DNA of 64,000 bases, taken from positions 131,364,553-131,428,552 of the forward strand of contig NC_133898.1 in NCBI RefSeq assembly GCF_964199755.1, in the 5' to 3' direction. Under the pieces are notes generated by a model. It ran no database searches. It was not told where the DNA came from and worked only from the letters and a program-made list of their open reading frames with translations. Each line of letters opens with the position of its first letter. Position 1 is the stretch's first letter. A program made the translations under genes and the position numbers. Source of the stretch: Larus michahellis (Eukaryota > Chordata > Aves > Charadriiformes > Laridae). Shown one piece after another: positions 24,370 to 35,095 of the stretch.

Positions 24370-24760
24370 TCACAAGTCTGAGTGGGCTGGGAGTGTCACC
24401 TGGGATCTCCTGGGGCTTCCAAGGGCAGAAGTGACTTTTGGTTGAGAGAAGATGGGAGTGGATTGCAGCTCTGGAGGATGAGGGGATAGGTGTGCTGAAA
24501 AGGGGACTGGGAGAGCAAGAAGCAGCAGTGCAGGAGGAGAACGGCCATCAGCTGGTGAGGGAGAAGGTGGTTGGATGGGAGGGAGCAAAGTTGGCTACAG
24601 CTCAGGGCAGCAGCCGCGTGAGTGGATGTGTGGCAGTGCCGCCAGAGGAAGATGGCACCTGGGATGCTGGTGAACCCCCACGGAGTGAGGGAAGCTGGAT
24701 ACCAGAGGATGGGGATGGCAGCTCTGACTGCAGGTGCTGTTGGCGGGGAGAGGAGGCCCC
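24370..24760 (+). other. GC-rich, purine-biased stretch before a CR1; no gene recognised
   Basis: An open + frame (24438-24977) crosses this stretch into the CR1. Its N-terminal 110 codons are Glu/Gly-rich and match nothing I know. The purine bias (G/A-rich, few stops) explains the openness. Part of it could be more 5' CR1 sequence too diverged to recognise. Confidence 0.35.
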
Positions 24761-25195
24761 GGAGATGCTGGGAGGGCTGGAGCCCCTCTGCTGGGAGGAC
24801 AGGCTGAGAGAGCTGGGGGGGTTCAGCCTGGAGAAGAGAAGGCTCCGCGGAGACCTTCCAGCCCCTGCCAGTCCCTCAAGGGGCTCCAGGAAAGCTGGGG
24901 AGGGACTCTGGAGCAGGGAGGGGAGCCATGGGACGAGGGGGAAGGGTTTTACACTGGAAGAGGGGAGATTTGGATGAGCTATTGGGAACAAATTCTTTGG
25001 TGTGAGGGGGGTGAGCCCCTGGCCCAGGTTGCCCAGAGAAGCTGTGGCTGCCCCATCCCTGGAGGGGTTCAAGGCCAGGTTGGCCGGGGCTTGGAGCAAC
25101 CTGGGCTGGTGGGAGGTGTCCCTGCCCAGGGCAGGGGGTGCCACTGGGTGGCCTTTAAGGTCCCTTCCCACCCAAACCATTCCGTCATTCTATGA
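24761..25195 (+). repeat. CR1 LINE, about 435 bp, promoter-proximal
   Basis: Contains the [26 protein letters not shown] block and a full tail. Its 3' end lies about 740 bp upstream of the ASXL2 start codon and borders the CpG island. It is nearly identical in its 5' half to the copy at 14438. Confidence 0.95.
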
Positions 25196-25618
25196 ATTAC
25201 TGGCTGCCAGGTGTGCACTAATTGGGGTACGCTCAGCAGCAGCAGAGGGAAGGGGGTGCCTGGCTGGGTGGTGGCGAGCAGCAAGGGAAGGGACATGAGT
25301 CACCATGAAACCATAGCTGGCAAGGGGCCGAGCTTGATGGTCCCTGGGGTAAGATGGGGCAAAGGCTGGCGTGAGGAGGGGGGTGTCGAGACAGGGAGGT
25401 GGGTGGCAGTGGCTGCATGAGGTTAGGGGGCTGGCAGCCACCCATGGCCACTGCTGCCTGCAAGCAGCGAGAGGGGGCAGCTGGCGACCCTGGGCACTGC
25501 GGGGGAGGGCGACGGGGCTGAAGGAGCCGCGGGGAAGGGGAGCCGCAGGCCGTTGATGGCAGCCGGGGTCGCTGTCTCTGGGCGGGCCGCAGTGCCGCCC
25601 TGAGGAGGCCCCGCCACC

Positions 25619-25629
25619 GCCGCCATTTT
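25619..25629 (-). promoter_or_regulatory. YY1-type site (GCCGCCATTTT)
   Basis: Perfect reverse complement of the AAAATGGCGGC consensus, within the CpG island about 310 bp upstream of the ASXL2 start codon. A weaker + strand version (AATATGGCAGC) lies at 25799-25809. Confidence 0.55.
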
Positions 25630-25686
25630 CCCCTCGGGCGGGGGGGGCGGGACCGCACCCTTTGGCAGCCGCGGCGGGGCGGGGAC

Positions 25687-25698
25687 TGCGCACGCGCC
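25687..25698 (+). promoter_or_regulatory. NRF1-type site (TGCGCACGCGCC)
   Basis: Matches the palindromic NRF1 consensus YGCGCAYGCGCR except for the last base. NRF1 sites are typical of CpG-island promoters of housekeeping genes. Confidence 0.55.
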
Positions 25699-25764
25699 GC
25701 GCCAGGGTGGGCGGGGCCTCCCCCTCCCCGCCGCCCGTACAGTAGGTGGAGTCACGCGGGCGGG

Positions 25765-25774
25765 GTCACATGAC
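25765..25774 (+). promoter_or_regulatory. E-box palindrome GTCACATGAC (MITF/TFE/USF type)
   Basis: A CACATG core flanked by GT and AC on both sides gives a palindrome of the CLEAR/M-box class, bound by MITF, TFEB/TFE3 or USF. It sits about 30 bp before the presumed start region. MITF-family control would be notable because ASXL2 acts in osteoclasts, but binding is not shown. Confidence 0.45.
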
Positions 25775-25801
25775 CGGGGCCCTTTACAGTAGGATCGCAA
25801 T

Positions 25802-25855
25802 ATGGCAGCGGCGGTGGGCGCAGGGGTTGCCGCTGTCGGGGCTCTTTGCGCTTAG
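25802..25855 (+). CDS. Upstream open reading frame, 17 codons, in the presumed ASXL2 5' UTR
   Basis: ATG at 25802 opens a 17-residue Ala/Gly/Val-rich frame (MAAAVGAGVAAVGALCA) that stops at TAG 25853-25855. The stop is 80 bases before the ASXL2 start codon, and the two frames are different. If the transcript begins upstream of 25802, this uORF would be met first and could dampen ASXL2 translation. The start context is fair (A at -3, G at +4). The same bases also form a YY1-like site, so the ATG may instead mark the start of transcription and not be translated. Confidence 0.35.
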   Translation: MAAAVGAGVAAVGALCA

Positions 25856-25935
25856 AGCCCCCTTCCCGCCTCCCCTCCCGGGCGGACGGAACCCCCAGGG
25901 TACCTCACAGTCAGCCTTGCCCCGTCGCGTCCGAC

Positions 25936-25992
25936 ATGAGGGAGAAGGGCCGCAGGAAGAAGGGCAGGACCTGGGCAGAGGCCGCCCGGACG
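25936..25992 (+). CDS. ASXL2: ASXL2, coding exon 1
   Basis: Nineteen codons from ATG 25936 to ACG 25992 encode MREKGRRKKGRTWAEAART. This is the conserved basic N-terminus of ASXL2 and differs from the mammalian protein, as I recall it, only at one Lys/Arg position. The start has G at -3. A GT donor (gtacgc) follows at 25993, in phase 0. ASXL2 is a nuclear Polycomb-group scaffold. With BAP1 it forms the PR-DUB complex that removes ubiquitin from histone H2A K119, and it also modulates nuclear receptors such as PPAR-gamma in fat, bone and heart. The last residues begin the HARE-HTH domain (about residues 11-86). The exon lies in a CpG island, in keeping with broad expression. The paralogue ASXL1 has a different start (MKDKQ-type), so the assignment to ASXL2 is firm. 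Confidence 0.95.
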
Positions 25993-26260
25993 GTACGCGG
26001 GGCCTTGGCGGCCGGGGGAGGCCGCTGGGGCGGGTCAGAGGCCTCTGGGCCGCCCCGGGTGGTGCGGGGTTCCTCCTGCCGGGGAGGGGAGCGGCCGCTC
26101 CCGTGGCGCCCGGCTCCGCTGGGAGCCCGGGGCGGCGGGGGTGGGCGCAGGACGGGCCTGCGGGGCCGCAGGGTTGGGAAGGGGCGAGGTGCCGCTCCGG
26201 GTGTGCCCGCGGCTGGCCGGGCCCTGCCGGCAGCTTTGGTCCCACGCCGCGCCCTCGCAT

Positions 26261-29200
26261 AGGCGGCTTTTTTTATTTATTTATTTTGACCTGTTCTCCA
26301 GTTGCTTAATGTGCCTGGGCATAAATTTATATGGGAAGGTTTGTGGGGGAGGGATTACCCTCCTCGTGTTTGCAAAATGCTGTGGTTAATGAGCATGTAA
26401 ATAATATTAGCAAACATGCAATGGTTTTTCTCAGTATTCTCAGTGTATCAGCGTCTTTCATGCAGCAGAACTTGTTGCAGGAGGAGCTGCTGAATTCCCT
26501 CAGGTCAGGTAGTGAGCTGTGAACCCTAAAAGGAGAATTTTTATCTTCCCAGGCTGACAGTCTTTGTTACCGTACTGCTTTCAAGATGGGCTTACCGTAG
26601 TTTCTGTGTGGGGCAGGGACGTTAGAGGGTGGATGAAAGAAAAGGGAAGTTGAGTAGTGGGACAAGTGTGAGAGAGAGGAAACTAAAAACAAGTGCAACC
26701 TGCAGGAGCTGAACAGAAGCGTTGAGTTGTGAAAGTACAGCACATGCTCCTGAGAGTTCTGTATTTGCAGCGCGGATTCAAATCTACCTAATGGAGAGGG
26801 GGCGGAGTTCGGGTTCTATCATAACCATTCTGAAAGGGGTATCTGTTAAAACAAGACTGGAAAAGCCTGGCTGCAAAGCAAATGTAAATAGGCAGAGACT
26901 CGCAAGCACTGTTTTCATAAATAGTAATTTATTTGAACCTTGTATTTACAAAAGGCATCAAAATAGTTGCTCTTCTTTCAGGAGATACGCTGCAGTTAAC
27001 TATTTCAAGAATATAAGATGCTATCCCACAGGTGGACACTAGTTTCTCTGCATATGGTTTTGTGTATGTTTTTTAACTATTTGTTTTGGAAAAAGAGTAG
27101 AAGAATCGCCAGTGTAGGGTATAAGTAGGTCCAGCTATTTTTCAGCTGATGTGTGCTGCTGTTCATCCACTGATCTCTTCCAGAATCCACTTAAGGGCTA
27201 AAACACTTATTTCGAAAAGCTGCACTGAAAACAGTCAAAACTGAAGGTTACACGTTACCCTGGGTTGCATACTTAGGTTCATGGCAGAGGCAGCCAAAAC
27301 TAGGAAAAGATGAGTAAATGCTTGCCGAAACCTCAGTTTTGACAAATATTTCTGTTCGTGTATCCAGTGGGAATGTTAAAATATTCTGGTCAAAGTCCAA
27401 CTCCAATCTTCAGAAAGTTTCCCTGGAGTTTTGGTTTGAAATAATGTCTTTTGATTCTTGTCCTAGCTTGTGCGCTCGTATTGGCTTCTCAGTTGCTGGT
27501 GGCTGAAGTTCGTAGGGTTTATTATAAAACTGTGTTAAGAAGTGCAGCAGCTCTCAGGTACCCTATTCTTCTGCTCCTGAAAGGTAACATAAAGCTTTCC
27601 TCAAGCTTGAGAAACGTTCCATTTTGTCTCCAGTGTAGTGTTGCATCTCTGTGCTCTCTGTGGAGTTAGTTCTGCGCTTGCTGCGCTCTCGAAGCTGGCT
27701 CACTGTGGGGTGGAGTGGGCCTGATAGTCACAGGTCAGCATGGAGCTGCAGGGGAAGAGGCTCGGGGCTGCGGGTTTTGATGGCAGCTGGCTGTGGACCT
27801 GCTTGTCCTGGCAAACTGCCCTGAACGTCAGTGTAAGGTCATTGCAGCTGATGTTTCTCTGGTGATTCTGTCCCCCCTCTGCCTCCTCGCTCTCTCCAGC
27901 ACCTCACCGCTGGTGCTCCTAGGTTGGTCAGGCAGTTAAACCAGCAAAAAACTGTTGTCATTGTTAGGGTGCTGGTCTGGCTTCGTGCCAGTTCAGTCTT
28001 CCTAACCAGGTGTTTGGGATCGGCTGCCCTCCAGTGCAAGGGAGGTGATGGGAATGTGGGGAGGGGAGAAGCACCAAGGTAAAATCTACTTGAATTAGCT
28101 TGAGCTGTTGTAGCAGTTCAGCTTTAGCTAGAAACATGGTGGTAAGCAACAGAAGCGTGGCCTTTCTGTTTGCTAGAAGGAGCTCAGGTAGGTATATGGG
28201 TAAGGTGCCTTCAGTGGGACACAAGCTGTGCTTGCTCTTGGCCGTGTAGGGCTATTAATTGGAGCAGAACTGCAGTGTGAAGTAAGGAAAGGGTGCCCGA
28301 TGTGGGCAGCGTGTTCAGGGAGGAAGTTACTGTTGATAAACAACCTTTTGCTTATTTCCTGGCTCATTCAGTAAATTTGCAGCTGCGGATGGCTGTTAAC
28401 TTGTGACTTTTCTCGGGACAATGGCTGGGTGTCCCTGCTGTTAAAGTAAAAAGCTTCATTGAGGTAAGAAGCTGACACTATATAGTACAGAAGTTTAAGA
28501 TAACAGCACACAGGTTTAAGATAAATACACCGTATATGTCTCTAACTTGAAGTACAGTCTTCAGATACAGTCCGGTGGTGGAGCAGCCAAGCTGCAAAGT
28601 CACACCAATGGGACAGCGTGTCTGGAGAAAAGAGATGATTTATCTATTCTGCTGAAGACTAGAACAGGCAGATCACGTCTGTGCTGGTAAACTCGAGTTT
28701 TAGGGCTTGCTTTCTGGCCCCAAAGCTGCCTTGCAGAACCCATATGTGTCTGTACTGCTGAACCTCCTTTCTTTGAACTGGGTGACCGGGTTTGCACTGC
28801 CTTTGGCAGGCTGGCCCATGCTCATTCTTGAACTGGTGTCTGGGCTCAGTTTGTAATCTCACATACGGCTCTGTGCCAGCGACCTTGCACTAACCTAATG
28901 ATGGGGACAGCCGGGCTGGTGCCTGTGCCTGGCTCTGGCTGAGCTAAACATACAGCTGTGGCAGTCAGAAAACTGTAACGGAGGCCTGTTAAGCTGGTGC
29001 AGGCAGGTGAGAACAAATATTCAGTAGTACTTAGCTTAGCCTGATTGGGGTAATCATTGTCATTGTAGTACTGAACTGATGCTCACAGGGGCTGTGGTTG
29101 AAGGGGGCAGACGCCACGTTGCGTGTGGAAGGGGGACTTTGGTTGTGCTGCAGAAAAGTTCTGGGTTTTGTTTCGCCTCCTCGGGTCTCAGGGTTGTTAC

Positions 29201-32200
29201 TCGTTGTTGCTTTTCCTCTTGCTTGTGTTTAACACAGTTCTTGTGATGCAGCTTTCCAAAACCGAGTGGGACGAGAGCACAGCCGAATGCTCTGTGCATC
29301 TTCCTGCTCTGCTGTGTGGTGGAGCGCGGCAGCGAACGGGCTGTTGTGGTGCGTTAGTGGCCTGTTTAGACCCAGACAAGAAGTCCTGTTGCTGGACAGA
29401 AGCCACAAACAGGCTGTCTTTGTGCTTTGTTTGCGTGGAGGAAAATGTACGCCGTCACGTGCCAAGTTTGAAGACATTTGGTGTTTGTTTTTCATGGGAA
29501 GTCCCCGTGTGTGACCTGACAAAACATTTTTTTGCTCTACAGCCGCTGAGTACCGAGGCGTAGGGGCCGTGTGAATGGGGGCTGGAGACGGTGTCTGTAA
29601 GTGCTCCTCGGCCAGGTCATCTAGGAGCACAAAACGCAGTCTTTAATGCTACCTGTTCGTGAGAGGGAGCTGCTGCAGCCGTGTTTTTTCCTGTGTGCTG
29701 ATTTCCTGTTGGGTCAAACTGACTTTGGCTTCAGAGGGGGGAAATGCAGGGCGAGAATGCCCTTGGGAAAGCAGACAGAGCCTAAACCTGGTGTGGTGGA
29801 CATCTCTGAAGGCGTAGATGGCCAGGTACGAGTCCTGTCGTGATGCTGGGGGTTGCCGTGTAGCTCTTGTGATGTGAACTCAGCTTGGCTCTGGCTGTTT
29901 GTTTGCATCACTTGTGTCAACTGAAGAACTGAAATGAAAAGATGTGCCATCTCTGAAACTGATAGTGCAGAACACACGATCTGATCTGGTGTTCGCGGGC
30001 CCATCTGCTGTGTCGAACAGGAGATGCTGTAGTGAGGTCAAAAGGCAAAATCAAGTAGAAAGGCTTTTGTTAGGGAAACAAATGGCAGGCTCTTGGAAGC
30101 TGACTTTATTAAGACTGTCCTTCTCATTAAGGTGCGGTTTTCTGAGGGGTGTTGGAGTAAGGCGTCTGAGGGATGCCATTTTCCCCTGCTCTCTGTTAAA
30201 AGATCTACACAGAAGAGCGGGTGGAAGGATCCAAACTGTAGAAGTCGCCCGTTTGTCTACAAGTACCTGAGTCCACTTGCTCACCCATAGGCACAAAGTT
30301 GAAAACTGCAAAGGTTCCAAGACTGATGCAAAAAATATGCAGAAATTCAGAGGATTCGGTAAAACATCAATTTGAGGGACTGATCAGCCTAGTAGACGAT
30401 GCGGTTATTTTTTACTACTACGTATTTCAGGTGCCCAGCTTCAGCTCTTCAGTGTATGGGTCGGCAGAGTCGAATTGAGCGCTCGCGATTGTTTTTTGAG
30501 AGAGGAGCGGTGCTTGGTTTAACTGGGTACCAAGTGCACGTGATGTCTGAGGCGGGTTTCTTCATCTCACCAGTCCTTCAGAGGTCTGATCGCTCAACTG
30601 GGGAAAAAAATCCGGAGGCTGATTTGGAGCACAGCAGGCCTTTCCTGGTGAATCTGAGAATTGGCTTGTCACTTTTCAGCAAGGTATTGAACGAGGTAGC
30701 GCTGTAGAAGGTTAAATGATTAATCAAAGCTTGTGAAATGAGCTGATAGTTGAAGCTGGTGAGGCTGCTTGTATTTTTTTTTTTTTGAGGGGTTGTTGCT
30801 GTGTGTTAGACTTTTTTTTTCTTTTGGTTCTTTTTAAATCCCCTAAGTATTATCACAGCTTCCTGCCCGGTTCTCAGTCTGTGTCCAGGTACGAGACCTG
30901 TTTGCACTGTGGACAAGAAGCGGTGGCTGAGGTCGGTCTGCGATGTCTGTTAAATGCTTTTGCAGAGACTTCTGCGGGCCAGGCACAGTGCAGTTGGTAG
31001 CCACTGCTCTGGTGACAAAGCCATGGTACAGCGTCCTTCTGCCACGTGACGCATCTACGTGTCTGCCAGCCAGCAAAATACCTTGGCAGTGTTTGGAGAG
31101 AAACAGACTCACGGCTGCACAAGACTGAGCGAAAGTTGGCACAAACTTTGTCACATGGTCATAGAGAATTGCAGTTTTTCTTCCCTACTTACTCATACAC
31201 ATCTTTTATTGACCACAGCACTTGGATGTATTTTTCCTGCATTTTTTGAAGTTGTTGTTTTGGGTTTTTTTAAGGACTTTCCTGTAAAGTCAGCAATTGC
31301 TCTGCAAATGTGAACTCTCTTTTGGCCCGTTGTGGGCTGTATCCTTTGATATCTGCTCTTCTGGATGCTAGAACTTCTAGTGAACTGAAAGTTGCCTTGA
31401 ACTCCCCTTGGGAATCTGTAGGAGACAAATGGAGGCTTAAAAAATTCTTTCTGATATGGCAACAGAATTTGGAAAGGCTGAGATGGAGGAGTTAATCCTC
31501 TTCAGTTGCTGTAGCAAACCGGCGGACTACAGAATCTGCCCTTCTTCCAATCACAGCGATCCAGTTATTTGCCTGCCATTTCGAAAAGTGTTTTCCAAGT
31601 CCTAGCCGGTGTTGCTGCTAGGAACTTTAACCTCTCAAAGGCGTCAAAATCCCTGTGAGTTATTACACGTACCTGCTGCTTTGGCTGTGCAGTTGTGCTT
31701 GCCCTGGCGGCAGCTGAGTGAGCTCGTTGGCCAGCTCTGTTGCTGACCCACAGGGCTGACAGTGCAGTGCTGTGCTGAGATGTGGTTAGTTTTACTGCTC
31801 TTAGTACAACTTTTTATTATGAGATACCCGTGGGGGCTGGCTCTTGGCTTGAGGGCTGGGGAGGCTGCCTATCCCAAAGCATCAGTGCACACGGTGAAGT
31901 CTTGGAGTGTTATGTCCCCGCCGCAGAGCAGGGTGGAGGCGGGTGGGTGAGCACCCAGCTCGGCAGCACAACACGCAGAGAGTGGCGGTGCCAGGCGGGG
32001 AATCCCCGGCAGTCACGGAGCGTCGCAGCCTGGCCCGTGGGCTCTCACAGCGAGCTCGGAGTTGGAGCTTTGGGCAACTCTTCACTTTGTTCTCTGTTCC
32101 TGCAGGAAACTTCAGTGGTACTGAAGGATCTTGAACACGTTTTCTTTATTTCTATTCTTATTGCAAACAATAAATGCAGCTTAGATAGTAATTTTAATAC

Positions 32201-33960
32201 AGAGCTTAGACATACTTTTGCTTGGTCTGTCGTTAAGATTATTTTAGCACGGAAGGATTTAAAGATATGGTGCAGACTTCCTTGAGTGAGCTCGTCTCTA
32301 GAGCTGCAAGAGCACTGAAATGGCTTTTCTGCAAAAGTTGTGGTCTCCTTTTGAACCAGCTGAGAAATGTAGATGTGCAAGTGTGTCTTGAGCATTTTTT
32401 GTGCAAGGCTTTTCCAAGTGAGAATGTTCGCGAACAAAAGCCAGTTTTGTTTCATGGATATTGCTTTGTAGATCTGCAGAGGATGGTTAAAATGAAGCTA
32501 GCCACTGTGTAGTAACCAGCACGTTGTCTAGTGTCCTAAAGAAATGCAAGAATCCTCTTTTACTAACATGTAGTTGGACTCTGGGTATGACGCAAGCTTT
32601 TTCTACAAAAAGAGGGAGATACAAATATGTTGTGTTTAAACCCTGTGCTTCACAGTCTGCGTTTTTGCGCACCAAGCGCTATTCGCATTAGCAAGTAACA
32701 CGGGGTGATAAAATCGCCCTGTGGAGGGAAATCGGTGGCAAGGAGGAGTCAATATCGGTGCTGTGTCTGCTGCAGGGTTTTGCATCGAGGTAGCTCTGGT
32801 GTGAGCCACAGGGCTGAACTTTTGCTGCTGCCTGTCATGTGTGGGGTGTGCTCTGAACCCAGAGGTGCCCCTCCGGCTTCACCCAAAGAGAACCCAGTGC
32901 CTTCTCCCGTTGCTGCTCAGCCGAGTGAGCCAAAGCATGGGAGGTGGAGCCAGCTGAGAGCCAGCAATGTGACAGCTCTCCTGATCAGAGCTACAAGACT
33001 GAAATAATGTGGGTGTTATTGCCCAAATATGCCAATGCTGAAGGAAGATCATCCCGGGTTTTTTTTATTCAATTCTGCATGTGCATCCGTTGCCTACAGT
33101 GCATCTTAAAACACACCAGAAGTGGATGCTTGATAGATCTGTGGGGGTTTTCTTCTGTGATTGTCAGGTTCTCCGGTTATGTGGTTAGCTTAAACTGTTT
33201 GGAGGGCCGAGAACAGCCAAGACGTTAGGTCTAATTCTTCCTGTGTCTCTAAAACATCACTGCTGTAAGCAGCTGTGGGATCTTCTCAGAGGTCTGATCT
33301 GAATTCATCTGAATGAGGCAGCTTCGTTAGGATGTAGTGAAAATACTCTTGCTGTTACTGAGTAGCCTTCCAAATAAAATGTGAGAAATTGGATAATCAT
33401 GCCTGTCGCTTATGTTCTGCAGATGCTACAGAACTCTGCGTTACAGAGAAGTAGAGCAGCATTACTGCTGTGGAGTTGAGTAGAGATGAAAATTTGGAGG
33501 ACTAAGCATGTGAGCTTATCACTTGATAGCTGTGGCAGTAAGATTATACAATTACTTTTTAAAAAAAGAAAAAGCCTCCTATGATGCAATGTTCACCCTG
33601 TTCCAGTGCGGAAGCCAAGGGATGGCAAGCGCTGTGTGCCAGCCTCGTGTTCGGAGAGCGCGGGAGGAGATGTAAGCTGTGGAACTTGCTTCTGCAGGAC
33701 ATTGTGGATGCTAAAGGCTTGCATGGGCTTGTAGAAATCTGTTGCAGGTTACCAAGTACCTGGAAACTTCTCTTATTTTGGAAGTCCTAAGCAGTGTGGA
33801 GAATGGGAGAGCAGCCTCCTGGGACGTTGAGATGTTAGATAGTCACACAGAAGGTCCGTCGAGATCTGGTATGGCGCTGTATCGAGTATGTTTAAGTATT
33901 GAGTTCAACTTCAGGCTCCTAGAATGGCTTCCTGCTTTTCTGTGTAACCAAAAGATGTTC
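26261..33960. other. Intronic stretch, nothing recognised
   Basis: 7.7 kb of ASXL2 intron 1 after the CpG island, with no CR1 and no credible coding frame. The absence of repeats next to the promoter contrasts with the rest of the window. Conserved regulatory elements may lie here, but none can be named from a single sequence. Confidence 0.5.
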
Positions 33961-35095
33961 CTGGTGTGCTGAAGGAACTGGCCAACGTGATTGCAAGTTG
34001 ATCCTTTAGTGTTCTTAAAGAGCTGTGGTGCCTGGGGGAAAGCTCCTTGTGAGTGGAAGAGGGGAAAATGTCGTGTTCGTCTTCAAAAGGGTGAGAAGGA
34101 GGATGTGGGAACTAGGCCTGGTCATTCTTAGCTGTTTTCTCATGCATGTAGGAGAATGATGGTTTTTTTGCAGGACAGCCAGTGTGGATGTCCCAAAGGT
34201 AAGCCGCTGCTGAGCAAGACGATGGTGATGGCTGGCTCTGTGGAGGAGGACAATGCAGTGGATGGTGTTTACCTTACCTTCAATGTGGCTTTTGGTGTGA
34301 TTTCCCCCCACCATAGTATCCTTACGACCAAGCTGGTGAGACACAGGCTGGGTGAGCAGGTGACAAGGTTGGTGCACAACTGACTGGAGAGCAGGCACCA
34401 AGGTCTGGGCAGCCATGCAGGGGTCCACTGGCTACCGCGTGGCAGTGATGGTCCTCCGTTTTTGGTACTGATGCCAATGCTTTAGCATTTGCCCTTGTGG
34501 CCAAAAAAGCCAATGGCATCCTGGGGCGCATCAAGAAGAGCGTGGCCAGCAGGTGGAGGGAGGTCATCCTCCCCCTCTGCCCTGGTGAGGCCACAACTGG
34601 AGCACTGGGGCCAGTTCTGGGCTCCCCAGTTCCAGAAGGACAGGGAACTGCTGGAGAGGGTGCAGCAGAGAGCTACCAAGATGCTGAGGGGACTGGAACA
34701 TCTCTCTGATGAGGAAAGGCTGAGGGATTTGGGTCTTTTCAGTCTGGAAAAAAGACGGCTGAGGGGGGACCTTATCAACACTTACAAATACTGAAAGGGT
34801 GGGGGGCAAGAGGATGGGGCCAGGCTCTTCTCAGTGGTGCCCGGGGACAGGACAAGGGGCAACGGGCACAAACGCGACCATGGGAAGTTCCACCTAAACA
34901 TGAGGAGGAACTTCTTTGCTGTGAGGGTGGCAGAGCCCTGGCACAGGCTGCCCAGAGGGGTGGGGGAGTCTCCGTCTCTGGAGACATCCCAACCCCGCCT
35001 GGACGCGTTCCTGTGCCACCTGCTCTGGGTGACCCTGCTCTGGCCAGGGCTTGGACGGGATGATCTCCAGAGGGCCCTTCCAACCCTATAATTCG
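33961..35095 (+). repeat. CR1 LINE with internal deletion (reverse-transcriptase part joined to 3' end)
   Basis: The segment 33961-34475 matches the CR1 reverse-transcriptase region. It holds the 'ctgaaggaactggccaacgt' block and a 'gtcttcaaaagggtgagaag' block. A degraded 'gacaatgcagtggatggtgt' block corresponds to the usual YLDFSKAFD region. The sequence then jumps to the ORF2 C-terminus at about 34490 ([19 protein letters not shown], then [10 protein letters not shown]) and continues to the 3' end at 35095. Roughly the middle of the RT is missing. The 3' 300 bp are nearly identical to the inverted copy at 60571-60905. Confidence 0.85.

Larger units (their letters stand above)
25440..26260 (+). 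promoter_or_regulatory. ASXL2: CpG island and presumed promoter of ASXL2
   Basis: About 0.8 kb of very GC- and CpG-rich sequence surrounds the first coding exon, with an abrupt change to AT-rich intron after 26260. It has no TATA box at a sensible distance. It contains NRF1-, YY1- and CACATG-type sites plus GC boxes. This is the usual architecture of a broadly expressed chromatin-regulator gene. The transcription start is probably between about 25740 and 25810, judged from motif positions only. Confidence 0.8.

Noticed and set aside
24602..25180. 192-codon minus-strand open frame
   Set aside because: It is mostly the antisense reading of a CR1 and its purine-biased flank.
25746..26309. 187-codon + strand frame over the CpG island
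   Set aside because: It overlaps the ASXL2 start in another frame and continues into intron 1. High GC explains the lack of stops.
26760..27045. Possible extra ASXL2 exon in intron 1
   Set aside because: The 106-codon frame here has no similarity to ASXL proteins, and exon 1 joins exon 2 directly in phase.
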